Assembly (NCBI RefSeq): GCF_028683095.1
Contig: NZ_JAJUBC010000023.1
Span: 22,018 to 86,017 of the forward strand
Direction of reading: 5' to 3'
DNA length: 64,000 bases
Source of the DNA: Enterovibrio gelatinilyticus
GTDB lineage: Bacteria > Pseudomonadota > Gammaproteobacteria > Enterobacterales > Vibrionaceae
This document shows, piece by piece, positions 16,434 through 25,584 of the stretch. The stretch's first letter is position 1. The number at the start of each line of letters is the position of its first letter. The notes under the pieces were generated by a model. That model was not told the DNA's origin, did no database searches, and saw only the letters and a program-made list of their open reading frames with translations. The translations under genes and the position numbers were made by a program.

Positions 16434-18283
16434 TTTACTCCATCGCAACCGTCTGTCTGTCTGGCACCTTTCGCGAGCGCATTGAAGCCATCGCCAAAGC
16501 GGGGTTTCGCGGCGTCGAAATTTTCGAAAATGACCTGATCACACACAAAGGTTCAGTCAAAGATATTCGCCGCATGTTGGACGACCACGGCTTAGACGTT
16601 GTCACCTACCAACCATTTCGAGATTTTGAAGGCCTGCCAGCGCCTTATCGTCAAAAAGCCTTTGACCGCGCCGAACGCAAATTCGATCTTATGGAAGAAC
16701 TCGGCACGGATTTGCTAATGGTATGCAGCAGTGCATCTCCACACGCGTTAGGCGGCATTCAACGTGCTGCGGATGATTTTCATGAGCTGGGAGAGCGAGC
16801 AGCAAAGCGGAACATGCGGGTTGCCTATGAAGCCTTAGCCTGGGGGAAATACGTTTACGACTATCGTGATTCATGGGAGATTGTGCGTCGAGCGAATCAC
16901 AAGAACGTCGGCGTCTGTTTGGATACGTTCCATATTTTCTCTCGCCAGACTGAGCTCGACACCATGCTCAACATTCCCGGCGATCGCATATTCCTCGTGC
17001 AAGTTGCCGATGCTCCGAGTCTATCAATGGACCACTTAAGCTGGAGCCGACATTATCGTTGCTTCCCTGGCCAAGGTGATCTCCCCCTCGATAAGTTCGT
17101 TGCCAATATGCACGCAACGGGATACGACGGCCCATTCTCACTTGAGATCTTCAACGATCAGTTCCGCGCTGGTTCGGCAGAGAAAACAGCGCGTGATGGA
17201 TATCGTTCACTGGTATATGCAAATCATGCTGCCGAACAAACGCCTGAGAGAGCAGCAACGCCACTTCCCGTGGTTTCGCCGCCAAGTGATGTCGAATTTA
17301 TTGAGTTCGCCCTCAATGACAACGAAAAGCAAAGCCTTACTGCCTTGCTATCACAGCTAGGGTTTGTTCATGCCGCCACACACAACAAAAAACATGTAGA
17401 GTTGTGGCAGCAAGGCAACGTCAATTTAGTCATGAACATGGAACCCGACAGCTTTGCGCAGAACTTCCATCACAACCACGGCGTTTCAGTTTGCGCTGTT
17501 GGCATGAAGTGCAACAACGTCGATGACATGGTTGAACGCGCCAAAAAGCTCGAATTTGCGCCGGTTTACGGCAACCCTGAAACAGATACTCACGGTATCC
17601 CCGCCATCTATGGCCCCGGCGAAAGCCTGCTCTATATGGTCGAAACCTCAGACAAGCCCGCGCACTGGGAGCGTGAATTTCATTGGCACGATGACGTCGA
17701 ACCACAAGCGTATTTGAGCAATGTCGACCATATTGCGCTTTCAATGAGCTACGAAGAGATGCTCCATTCCGTGCTGGTATTTCGTTCCATGTTTAACATG
17801 CAAACAATGCCAACCGTCAATGTAACGGATCCCGGTGGCCTGATACGAAGCCAAGCCCTGCAAACACCGGATCGAAAAGTGAGTTTCACCTTAAACAGCA
17901 GTCAAGCATCACGGACTGTATCAAGTCGTATTCTTGACCAATATGCAGGGACTGGCGTCAATCACATTGCCCTTTCCACCCATGATATTTTCGCCACCGC
18001 GGAATTCATGAGTGAACAAGAAACAGAAACCTTACCCGCCACCAGCAATTACTATGAAGACCTTGCCGCACGCTTTGCGCTGTCAGATGAAACCATCCGT
18101 AAGCTAAAGCAATTCAATATCTTGTATGACGAAGATGAGAACGGCAGTTTCTATCAACTGTATACCACCTTGTTCGCGGGGAAATTCTGCTTCGAAATCG
18201 TTCAACGTAATGGTTACAGAGGGTTTGGCGCGGCAAACAGCCAAATGCGCTTAGCCATGCAGGCGAGAGAGCTCTCACATTAG
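16430..18283 (+). CDS. quiC: 3-dehydroshikimate dehydratase / HPPD-like fusion (QuiC1 type)
   Basis: A 617-residue two-domain protein. Residues 1-275 are a TIM-barrel sugar isomerase-type domain with a divalent metal site (AYEALAWGKYVYD, GVCLDTFHIF, SLEIFND) that dehydrates 3-dehydroshikimate to protocatechuate. Residues ~290-610 form a VOC/hydroxyphenylpyruvate dioxygenase-like half (NVDHIALSM, GTGVNHIALST, FCFEIVQRNGYRGFG). Length and order match the QuiC1 proteins of Pseudomonas. It is translationally coupled to aroQ. Its product feeds the 4,5-cleavage operon at 27-33 kb. The role of the HPPD-like half is not clear; it may be structural or a second enzyme. Confidence 0.92.
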   Translation: MIYSIATVCLSGTFRERIEAIAKAGFRGVEIFENDLITHKGSVKDIRRMLDDHGLDVVTYQPFRDFEGLPAPYRQKAFDRAERKFDLMEELGTDLLMVCSSASPHALGGIQRAADDFHELGERAAKRNMRVAYEALAWGKYVYDYRDSWEIVRRANHKNVGVCLDTFHIFSRQTELDTMLNIPGDRIFLVQVADAPSLSMDHLSWSRHYRCFPGQGDLPLDKFVANMHATGYDGPFSLEIFNDQFRAGSAEKTARDGYRSLVYANHAAEQTPERAATPLPVVSPPSDVEFIEFALNDNEKQSLTALLSQLGFVHAATHNKKHVELWQQGNVNLVMNMEPDSFAQNFHHNHGVSVCAVGMKCNNVDDMVERAKKLEFAPVYGNPETDTHGIPAIYGPGESLLYMVETSDKPAHWEREFHWHDDVEPQAYLSNVDHIALSMSYEEMLHSVLVFRSMFNMQTMPTVNVTDPGGLIRSQALQTPDRKVSFTLNSSQASRTVSSRILDQYAGTGVNHIALSTHDIFATAEFMSEQETETLPATSNYYEDLAARFALSDETIRKLKQFNILYDEDENGSFYQLYTTLFAGKFCFEIVQRNGYRGFGAANSQMRLAMQARELSH

Positions 18284-18373
18284 TCTCATCTGGCTATATC
18301 TATATAGCAAACTGCTCAAACACAGCGTGAAGATCTATTACCAAGTGGCAGCGATGCTAAAGCAGCAATACAC

Positions 18374-18404
18374 AAACAGGGAGCCAAATGGCTCCCTGTT
18401 TTTT
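18374..18404. terminator. bidirectional rho-independent terminator
   Basis: Perfect 12-bp stem AAACAGGGAGCC / GGCTCCCTGTTT with loop AAAT and a following T run, between convergent quiC and the M28 peptidase. Confidence 0.92.
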
Positions 18405-18441
18405 ACGTTGATTAACTTACAGCTACGTAAATCGAGACAAG

Positions 18442-20253
18442 CTATTCGCGGTCTTGATCGAAATCACCGTGGAAGTGACCGTGGTCTGCCACTTCACGAG
18501 AAGCAGATTTGATTCGCTCACCGATACGATGCTGATGACTAGACTCTTGTGTTGAGAAAGAACGCAGCAGGGTGCGTTGTTCTGGCTCATCTTCTCGACC
18601 ATCAGCGTATAAATCTTCACTCATGGCGTAGAAAGTAGCAACATAAGACAAGGCTTTCGAGTTCGTTGTCATTGCCGAATTGCTGACGTTATTCAAGTCA
18701 TCACAGGCTTGGTGATAACACTTGTCATAAGCAACATCGACTTCTCCGCCAAATTCCTCGACTTCTTCTGCTGATTTGATTTTCTCTGCGCCCGTGAATA
18801 GACCACCAAATGCAATACCCCAATCAGCAAAGCCAGAGTAATCAGAACGTTTAGACAAGGCTTGAGGTACGGTAGACTCGCCGACATCGGTAAAGAACTC
18901 GTTGAACAACCCTTCGATATGAGACGTACCTTCAGGTGGCTCAAAGTCACCCGGATAAGCATTGTCTGGGCTATCTTTGGTATCAGACAAATCGCCATCC
19001 ATCACTCCAAAGATATAGTTTGGCGAACCAATCATATCGAAGTTGAGGTACATCTTAATCGGGTTAATATCGAGGTAACGCGCTTCGATTTGCTCTCGAT
19101 GCTCTGCGGTCAAATCGGCAGGATCAGTAATACCTAATTCCTCCATGATTTGCGTTTGAGCCTCACTGTAATACCCACCTAAGATTTCATTTGTGTAGTA
19201 TTCAGAGCCAATCAAGCCCGCCTCTTCTGCCGCCCACCAAGCAAAGCGCACTTTGTTCTTTTGGGTCACAGGGAGTTTTCTCATTTTCTTTTTCAGGCGA
19301 ATCGCATATTCCAAGATCCCAGCACTACCCGTACCGTTATCATTAATACCAGGGCCTTCAGGCACCGAATCCAAGTGCGCGCCCAACATGACGATTTGGT
19401 CAGGGTTGCCTTTCTTGGTTTCAGCAATCAAGTTTTCTGTTACCACCACGTCATCTTCAACCGTGATCGTTAACGCCGCAGCCACAGCATTCGATTGAGA
19501 CAAGTCATACCATTCCTTGCCCAAGTCATAACGTGCGCCAAACGCAGGGATCGTTGCTTCACTATCGCTACCCAAGGTGCCGTTCACCACCGCCTTGCGG
19601 CCATCGTTATTCCCTTGGTTGAAGACAATCACGCCAGCAGCACCCGCGTTTTCAGCATTCACTACTTTAGCGTCGAAGGTACAGCCACCGCGTTGAATGG
19701 CTGCCACTTTTCCGGTGACATCAACACCATCAAAGTCGGAGGCTTCACACCCATCGGTATCGTCGTAATCTGGAGATTCAAAATCAAAATCGGGGGTAAC
19801 AAAGGCAATATCAGCGCTTAACGCGCCATCAGAACTACCAGAGTAGGACATAGCGGCATAATCAGGAGGAATATCATCAGTGGCATCACGAACATGCACC
19901 AATGCTTGACCGTTTACAGTGAGTGAGGTGCCATCCAGCTCAGCCCAACTTCTAAAGTCGAATGATTGGAATTCCACATCGTAGCCATGTTTTTCAAGCG
20001 TGGCTTTAATGTATTCCGCTGAATTTGCATAGCCTTCGGTGCCAGCCGCTCGGGTTGTTGAACCGCCATCAGCCGTAGGTACTGCAGCAGCTTCCATAGC
20101 TTCAAGATGATCAACAAGGCGCTTTTCCTTGATTGAGGCACTGACTTTGTTCGCTACCCATCTTGGGTCTTCACAGCCAGCAAAACCTGTCAGCAGTGCG
20201 GCACTGATTGCCACCACTACGACTTTCTTTGCACTAACGTTGAATGTCTTCAT
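18442..20253 (-). CDS. exported M28 family aminopeptidase with PA domain
   Basis: A 603-residue secreted zinc peptidase. The N terminus is a signal sequence ending LLTGFAGC at residue 27, close to a lipobox, so it may be a lipoprotein. A protease-associated insert (FDGVDVTGKVAAIQRGGCTFDAKV) precedes the catalytic core with co-catalytic zinc ligands: GAHLDSVPEGPGINDNG (His, Asp), AAEEAGLIGS (catalytic Glu pair), NFDMIGSPNY (Asp) and CYHQACD (His). It resembles bacterial leucyl aminopeptidases that trim peptides outside the cell. The last ~70 residues are an extra hydrophilic tail. It stands alone, with a terminator downstream. Confidence 0.92.
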   Translation of the reverse strand: MKTFNVSAKKVVVVAISAALLTGFAGCEDPRWVANKVSASIKEKRLVDHLEAMEAAAVPTADGGSTTRAAGTEGYANSAEYIKATLEKHGYDVEFQSFDFRSWAELDGTSLTVNGQALVHVRDATDDIPPDYAAMSYSGSSDGALSADIAFVTPDFDFESPDYDDTDGCEASDFDGVDVTGKVAAIQRGGCTFDAKVVNAENAGAAGVIVFNQGNNDGRKAVVNGTLGSDSEATIPAFGARYDLGKEWYDLSQSNAVAAALTITVEDDVVVTENLIAETKKGNPDQIVMLGAHLDSVPEGPGINDNGTGSAGILEYAIRLKKKMRKLPVTQKNKVRFAWWAAEEAGLIGSEYYTNEILGGYYSEAQTQIMEELGITDPADLTAEHREQIEARYLDINPIKMYLNFDMIGSPNYIFGVMDGDLSDTKDSPDNAYPGDFEPPEGTSHIEGLFNEFFTDVGESTVPQALSKRSDYSGFADWGIAFGGLFTGAEKIKSAEEVEEFGGEVDVAYDKCYHQACDDLNNVSNSAMTTNSKALSYVATFYAMSEDLYADGREDEPEQRTLLRSFSTQESSHQHRIGERIKSASREVADHGHFHGDFDQDRE

Positions 20254-20578
20254 ATTATGTCGTCCTTTTTATTTGACTTAACCAGTCAAACACTCAGACG
20301 CACATTCTTCCACATAACGTAAGGATATTAATTTCACTAACGGAAACAGCATCACGATTTATTAATACAAAGAAGCCTGATGTTCAATAAGAATAAATGA
20401 CCCAATAGAGAAACGCGATCTCATTAGACAATCAAACATGTAAAGAAATCACAGCGCGGAATAAAACATAAATATATGAATATTTATATCCGTTAAAATA
20501 GAATATGACATCCAAAAGCTATACGATCAACAGATTTTATAAACATGGATATGAATAGACATTCAACATTAACGAATT
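20254..20578. other. AT-rich intergenic region
   Basis: Holds the presumed promoter of the M28 peptidase gene. No gene, hairpin or repeat of note was seen. Confidence 0.5.
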
Positions 20579-21058
20579 TCAGTTAACCAATGGGTGCCTC
20601 ATAATGTGCTGCGGGCCATTAGGTCCAGCTAAGTAAAACGTATTTGTATCTTCAAACCCGGCTTTCAAATAACACTGATATGCAACCACATTTTTGCAGT
20701 TAACCGTTAAGTACAGCCAATCATCTTTCGGGTAATAGCGTGGCAGCTCTCTGGCAAGCGCAATCACAGTCTCCTTGCCCAACCCCTTTCCTTGCTGCCC
20801 CTTATCAATGGCAAATTTTCTCAGGCCAATTGCGTGACTTTCACAAGGTTGGAGTTGGTTTGAAAAATCTCGATATATTTTAAAATATCCAATAACCTTC
20901 GCTTCATGGACGACAACAAATCTATCTGCACTACCCTGATCTTCCGTAAGGAATGCAGCAGGAAGTGCCGTATATTTTACTTGTTCCTCAGCGAGCGTAA
21001 TTTTACGCACCTCGGGCTCGTATTTTGAAGTGAATCTCTCGATTGTTATCACGGCCAA
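20579..21058 (-). CDS. GNAT family N-acetyltransferase
   Basis: A 159-residue acetyl-CoA-dependent transferase with motif A RKFAIDKGQQGKGLGKETV (pyrophosphate-binding QxxGxG loop) and motif B VNCKNVVAYQCYLKAGF. The small cytosolic protein has the normal family length; its acceptor cannot be predicted. No operon partner is present. The preceding 500 bp are largely empty. Confidence 0.88.
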   Translation of the reverse strand: MAVITIERFTSKYEPEVRKITLAEEQVKYTALPAAFLTEDQGSADRFVVVHEAKVIGYFKIYRDFSNQLQPCESHAIGLRKFAIDKGQQGKGLGKETVIALARELPRYYPKDDWLYLTVNCKNVVAYQCYLKAGFEDTNTFYLAGPNGPQHIMRHPLVN

Positions 21059-21565
21059 CCTTTATTTATTTTCTTATTAACTCTTTAAAAATGAAATTAG
21101 AATCTCTCACAGAAATACACCCACCACGTTTTAAACGCTCACTATATAACGCGAGCAACCATGGATATTATCAACCATCTAGTCACCCGCCTATTAAAAA
21201 GCATCAAATATTGGATTTTACTCATCTTAGCCAAAATTTAAACGAAAACGTAGAAACGCATTCACTCGAGGTGTCATCTCTATGGTGAGAATGATGTCAC
21301 AAACACAAGAGGCAATCATATTGTACTAGGATCAGCGCAAGGGGACAGACTATCCAATGGTACAATTTCAACGCACTGCACATATAGCCAGCGTCTAACC
21401 AATACTACTGCATCAACACGTTTATTACGCTTCTAGGTCACTTCCTCATGCTTTTCTTTGCCTGAATGGATGACTTTCGCCGGCTTTGACCCAAGTAACT
21501 AGAAAATGCAGGACTCTGGTCATTGGGTATATGCTTATATTGGAAGAATTAACCGACATACGGAT
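21059..21565. other. intergenic region with degenerate palindromic repeat
   Basis: No gene is supported. A decayed copy of the intergenic palindrome lies at 21489-21530. The region should contain promoters for the divergent GNAT and MFS genes. Confidence 0.5.
21489..21530. repeat. degenerate intergenic palindromic repeat
   Basis: ACCCAAGTAACTAGAAAATG and ..CATTGGGTAT with the AATGCAGGACTC loop are recognisable remains of the ATACCCAAACAA..TTGTTTGGGTAT element. Confidence 0.55.
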
Positions 21566-23206
21566 ATGAAAGCAAACATTTTTTGGCGTATACGCCCCAT
21601 CCTTTTCACCATCTTCGGCTTTGCCATCAGCCACAATTTGTTTTTCATCATGCTGCCGATACGCATGAAGGAAACAGGTTACGAAACCTCAAACATTGGT
21701 CTCGCCATGAGTATGTTTGCGGTGGGCGCTATTTGCGCTGGCCTGTTTGGTTCTCGCGCTGTGCTGCGTGCAGGCCACATTCGCGCGTTTGCCTCAATGG
21801 CTGCGACGCTATCGATTGTCTCCGTCATTCACAGTTACACAACGGACATTTGGCTAACTGGCGCATTGCGAATGATCGCCGGTTTTTGTTACGTCACATC
21901 GTTCATCACGCTCGAAAGCTGGCTGAATGTTCTCAGTGACCGGAGCAACCGAGGGCGGGTCTACGGCACGTATCAGATTTGCTTCGCGATTGGGTTTGGC
22001 ACCGCGCCATTTTTGTTCGGGATGTTTAACGAACAAGATCCGCGCTTGTTTGGCTTGATCTCCGTCTTCCTCTGCTTTTCACTCATCATCATGTCGATGA
22101 GCCGATTGCCAGCACCTGAATTACCGGCAAGAAGCACACCAATATCACTGAAAAAGCTATGGGACTATTCTCCTTCAGGCACGCTGTCATGCTTTTGTGC
22201 TGGCTTGATCAACGCCGCTAGCGTCTCGCTTATTTCCCTATATGCCTACAGCAAAGGCATTTCAGGGATTTGGCTCTCGCTTATCTTGGGCTCTTACCAA
22301 ATGGGCGGGCTGCTCACTCAGTTTCCTACGGGTTGGTTAGCAGACCGATATGATAAGCGAGTTATCGCATCCGGCTTAATGGTCATGGGGGTGATCAGCA
22401 ACAGCTTGATTATACTCGACAACTTCCACCCCTATCCGATTGAAATATTAGCGGTGCTTTTCTGGATTTCCGGCGGTTCTGGTGTGGCATTATTTCCATT
22501 GGCCGTCACCCAAGTGTTTGACCACATTGACCCCAAAGAAGCCATGCCAGTCACCAGTACCATGCAAATATTGTTGGGAGCAGGCGGCGTGATCGGCCCA
22601 ATTGTCGCCAGTGCGTTGATGAGCGAATTTAGCGTGGTGTGGCTCTACTACTACATCATCACTGTGCATGTTTTTGTGTTCGCGTTTTTGATGATTCGCA
22701 AGCTCTATGTACGGACAGAACGTATCCCTTCAACCAACCCATTAAAAGTCAGTGTGCAACCCATTGGCTCGTCAGATTTCGACCCGATGTTGGACTTTAA
22801 AGACACCAATACAACCAACCCTGAGCTTAAACTCTTGATTGCCGCTTTGGGGCAAAATCCTTCAGATCCAGGCTTGCTGATCAAGCTGGCGTTGCAAGGT
22901 TCTGCATTGAATGCGAATGATGTCGCCAAAAATATTGTACTGGCCTATCCAAAACGCGCCGGTGAAATGATGCGTCACCTAATTGAACAGTTCCCTAAAC
23001 GTCGACTCGAGGTTGCCGATTCATTGCATGATTTGTTTATTCTGAGGAAGGAGCGAATCAACACACTGTTGCAAGATGCTTTGCTTGATGGCGCAACACC
23101 CGACGAAGCTGCGGCAATTATGGATTTGATTGATGAAATCAAACTCAAATTAGAAGAAAACGTAGAATCAGAGACGCCAAATAGTCAACCAAGCAATCCA
23201 GCATGA
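21566..23206 (+). CDS. MFS transporter with long C-terminal cytosolic domain
   Basis: A 546-residue protein: residues ~1-400 form a 12-span major facilitator carrier (SHNLFFIMLPIRMKE, GWLADRYDKR in the central loop), and the last ~145 residues are a soluble, acidic, helical extension (TNPELKLLIAALGQNPSDPG..., ending ESETPNSQPSNPA) not usual in MFS carriers. The type resembles the UMF/YfkF-like exporters. ATG at 21566 was chosen because the carrier domain begins there; an upstream ATG would add 20 polar residues that lie in the repeat. Substrate unknown. Confidence 0.85.
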   Translation: MKANIFWRIRPILFTIFGFAISHNLFFIMLPIRMKETGYETSNIGLAMSMFAVGAICAGLFGSRAVLRAGHIRAFASMAATLSIVSVIHSYTTDIWLTGALRMIAGFCYVTSFITLESWLNVLSDRSNRGRVYGTYQICFAIGFGTAPFLFGMFNEQDPRLFGLISVFLCFSLIIMSMSRLPAPELPARSTPISLKKLWDYSPSGTLSCFCAGLINAASVSLISLYAYSKGISGIWLSLILGSYQMGGLLTQFPTGWLADRYDKRVIASGLMVMGVISNSLIILDNFHPYPIEILAVLFWISGGSGVALFPLAVTQVFDHIDPKEAMPVTSTMQILLGAGGVIGPIVASALMSEFSVVWLYYYIITVHVFVFAFLMIRKLYVRTERIPSTNPLKVSVQPIGSSDFDPMLDFKDTNTTNPELKLLIAALGQNPSDPGLLIKLALQGSALNANDVAKNIVLAYPKRAGEMMRHLIEQFPKRRLEVADSLHDLFILRKERINTLLQDALLDGATPDEAAAIMDLIDEIKLKLEENVESETPNSQPSNPA

Positions 23207-23293
23207 CGATGTATCTCTATACGCTTTCATCTATCTAGTGCTCATGTATATAGTGTTCATTTATCAAGCATTCATGAACACAAGGTTAGAGCC

Positions 23294-23788
23294 CTATAGC
23301 TTTGGCAGCTTATTCAGTGTGGCGGGCACGATGAGCTTGTGAGCAGGGCCAACAAAGAACATGTATAGCTTGCCCAGTCTGTTTTTCTCGTGCACTACCG
23401 TGCTTGCCGTAACGGTGGCACGGTCTCCATTGGGGGCGATGTGGAATGACACTTTCACATCGAGGTGTTTATCTTTATCTTCCATAATCACTTCAACGGG
23501 TGATTGATAAATCATGGTAAAAATACCGACACGATCGCCGACCTTGTAATCTGTTTTATCAGGAGAAAAATTCTCGAAGTTCCCCAAATGTTTTAAACCC
23601 AATGCCGAGGCAATGCGATTGCGAAGTCGCATCAAGACGCCAACCCATTTAGGCGTGCTGTTCATCACCTGTAAGTAAATATCCATCGCCGTTTCCCCAT
23701 CATAGGGAATTTCTCGAACATGGTTGTCGGAGAAGGACGCTGCATCGCTGTACTGTTTGAGCATGACATGGTTAGGAATTCCATCCAT
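23294..23788 (-). CDS. DUF2867-like protein
   Basis: A 164-residue soluble protein with the pattern of the DUF2867 family (YSDAASFSDNHVREIP, GVLMRLRNRIASALGLKHLG, PDKTDYKVGDRVGIF, HLDVKVSFHIAP). The fold is probably SRPBCC-like with a hydrophobic pocket, but no biochemical role is established for the family as far as I know. It is transcribed toward the preceding MFS gene and is a single-gene unit. A well-formed, normal-length member. Confidence 0.75.
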   Translation of the reverse strand: MDGIPNHVMLKQYSDAASFSDNHVREIPYDGETAMDIYLQVMNSTPKWVGVLMRLRNRIASALGLKHLGNFENFSPDKTDYKVGDRVGIFTMIYQSPVEVIMEDKDKHLDVKVSFHIAPNGDRATVTASTVVHEKNRLGKLYMFFVGPAHKLIVPATLNKLPKL

Positions 23789-24181
23789 AAATCTTCCTCT
23801 ACATTTTAAAGTGAAAAAAATCTGCTGCTTCGACCTTACGAATTGCCATGCCCAGTTTCAATGGCAACGCCTATCAAAAAGCGCAAACATCGACCACTTT
23901 TAGTGGAATCCTTGACCACATCTCAGAAACACTGTCGAACAATGCAGATGTGTTACATGAGCGACTCTCAACGCTTGGGCATACCATCAACAGAAAACAT
24001 CCAATTTTTTATGACTTAATGATTGACTTAGTTTTAGTGAGTCTTTAGTATCCGCTCCCAGCAAAAAGAAGGGTCGCAAGGACTAATCTTTTCAAACAGT
24101 TACCTGCCAAACGTCAGCTGATCCCGGTCAGTTGTTTTTCTTTTTTTATAAAGAGAGAGACAACAATTTTTTGGAATCGGC
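23789..24181. other. intergenic region upstream of Nramp-like gene
   Basis: A 66-codon frame at 23848-24048 lacks an RBS and family similarity and was not accepted. The rest is presumed promoter and leader of the Nramp-like gene. No clear operator or riboswitch was recognised. Confidence 0.45.
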
Positions 24182-25402
24182 ATGACAACGCAAACAATCA
24201 ATCAAAACACCTCAACAACGTCTTGGCAGAAAAAAGCCATTCTTAGCGTTGCATTCCTGATGGCGACAACATCTGTTGGCCCAGGATTTCTGACACAAAC
24301 CGCCGTATTCACCAACATCTACAAGATGGACATGGCTTTCCCTGTCTTCGCATCCATGTTTATCACCTTTGGTATTGTGATGAACCTTTGGCGCATCGTG
24401 GGTGTGTCTGGCCTTCGCATTCAAGATATCGCCAACAAGATTGCACCAGGTGCAGGTTACTTCATCGGTATTTTACTTGCCCTTGGCGCAGTGGCCTTCA
24501 ATTTCGGTAACGTCAGCGGCGCAGCGCTCGGCATCAACGTGCTTACGGGTGTTGATACCACATGGGGTGCATTGTTTACTGGCGTGATCGGTTGCTTGCT
24601 ATTTGTGGTGCACAATGCATCAAAACGCATGGACCAAATGGCTCGCTACCTTGGCCTGTTCATGATTGTGCTGATTGCATACGTCGCCATGACAAGTTTG
24701 CCGCCGATGGGCGAAACCCTTACCGCTGCCGTTCTGCCGACTGATATTGGCAACCTTCTTCTTCCTACCCTGACCATCGTAGGTGGCGCAGTGGGCGGCT
24801 ACTACACCGGCGCACAACGCTTGGTGGATATCGGCCTTCAAGGTGAAGACAACGCTGATAGCATCAAAAAAGCAGCATGGGCGGGGATTTCTATCGCTGT
24901 GGTGATTCGTATTCTGCTGTTCTTAGCGGTGTTCGGTGTGATTGCAACAGGTGCGACGCTTGATACGTCAAACCCAGCGGCTGATGCGTTCCGCCAAGGT
25001 GCTGGCGAAGTGGGTTACTTCATCTTTGGTTTAGTGTTGTTTGTTGCTTCTATTACTTCGGTTGTCGGCAACTCCTACATGGCGATTTCACTGATTAAGA
25101 CTTTGTTCCCAGTGGTTGCACGCAATGAGAAAGCATGGTGTGTGGCCTTCATTATCATCACCAGCGTAGGTACGGTGATGATGAACATGCCAATTCTACT
25201 GCTCATGCTTGCAGGCTTGGTGAACAGCATTATTCTGCCAGTGGTGCTTGCCTTTGTACTGGCTGCAACGCGCCGTAAAGACATCGTGGGAGACTACAAA
25301 CACCCGCTTTATCTTACTCTCTCTGGTGCCTTTATTGTGGTTGTTATGGGCGCGGCAAGTTTCAGCAACATCGGTAACTTTGTTGGAAAATTCATCGGCT
25401 AA
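24182..25402 (+). CDS. Nramp-like (YcsG-type) membrane transporter
   Basis: A 406-residue protein with about 11 spans that aligns in outline with the Nramp/LeuT fold. The first-span metal motif DPGN is replaced by GPGF (SVGPGFLTQTAVF) and the sixth-span MPH motif is replaced by GGAVGGYYTGAQRLVD, so the canonical Mn/Fe ligands are missing. It therefore belongs with the non-canonical Nramp-like proteins such as Bacillus YcsG rather than MntH; transport of a metal is doubtful. It stands alone, ahead of a tandem repeat and terminator. Confidence 0.8.
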   Translation: MTTQTINQNTSTTSWQKKAILSVAFLMATTSVGPGFLTQTAVFTNIYKMDMAFPVFASMFITFGIVMNLWRIVGVSGLRIQDIANKIAPGAGYFIGILLALGAVAFNFGNVSGAALGINVLTGVDTTWGALFTGVIGCLLFVVHNASKRMDQMARYLGLFMIVLIAYVAMTSLPPMGETLTAAVLPTDIGNLLLPTLTIVGGAVGGYYTGAQRLVDIGLQGEDNADSIKKAAWAGISIAVVIRILLFLAVFGVIATGATLDTSNPAADAFRQGAGEVGYFIFGLVLFVASITSVVGNSYMAISLIKTLFPVVARNEKAWCVAFIIITSVGTVMMNMPILLLMLAGLVNSIILPVVLAFVLAATRRKDIVGDYKHPLYLTLSGAFIVVVMGAASFSNIGNFVGKFIG

Positions 25403-25456
25403 TGGATTGTTGGGCTGTTGGATTATTGGATTATTGGATTGTTCTCCAACTTCAAT

Positions 25457-25503
25457 AATCAGTAATCAGTAATCAGTAATCAGTAATCAGTAATCAGTAA
25501 TCA
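25457..25503. repeat. 7-bp tandem repeat (AATCAGT, 6.7 copies)
   Basis: Six perfect copies of AATCAGT and a partial seventh, downstream of the Nramp-like stop. Just before it (25400-25443) are looser repeats of the type GGATTATT. The tract is noncoding and probably length-variable between strains. Confidence 0.95.
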
Positions 25504-25520
25504 AGCTTGCCAAAACGACA

Positions 25521-25549
25521 AAGCCGTCTGCATTCAGACGGCTTTTAGA
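25521..25549. terminator. bidirectional rho-independent terminator
   Basis: Stem AAGCCGTCTG / CAGACGGCTT with loop CATT and T run, between the convergent Nramp-like and aldo/keto reductase genes. Confidence 0.9.
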
Positions 25550-25584
25550 TTACATCTTTTGTAGCATTACCAACGCTTTACGCC

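Noticed and set aside
23848..24048. 66-codon frame upstream of the Nramp-like gene
   Set aside because: No RBS, no domain; probably promoter region.
25457..25503. Possible CRISPR-like repeat tract
   Set aside because: Units are 7 bp, contiguous and without spacers; it is a simple tandem repeat.
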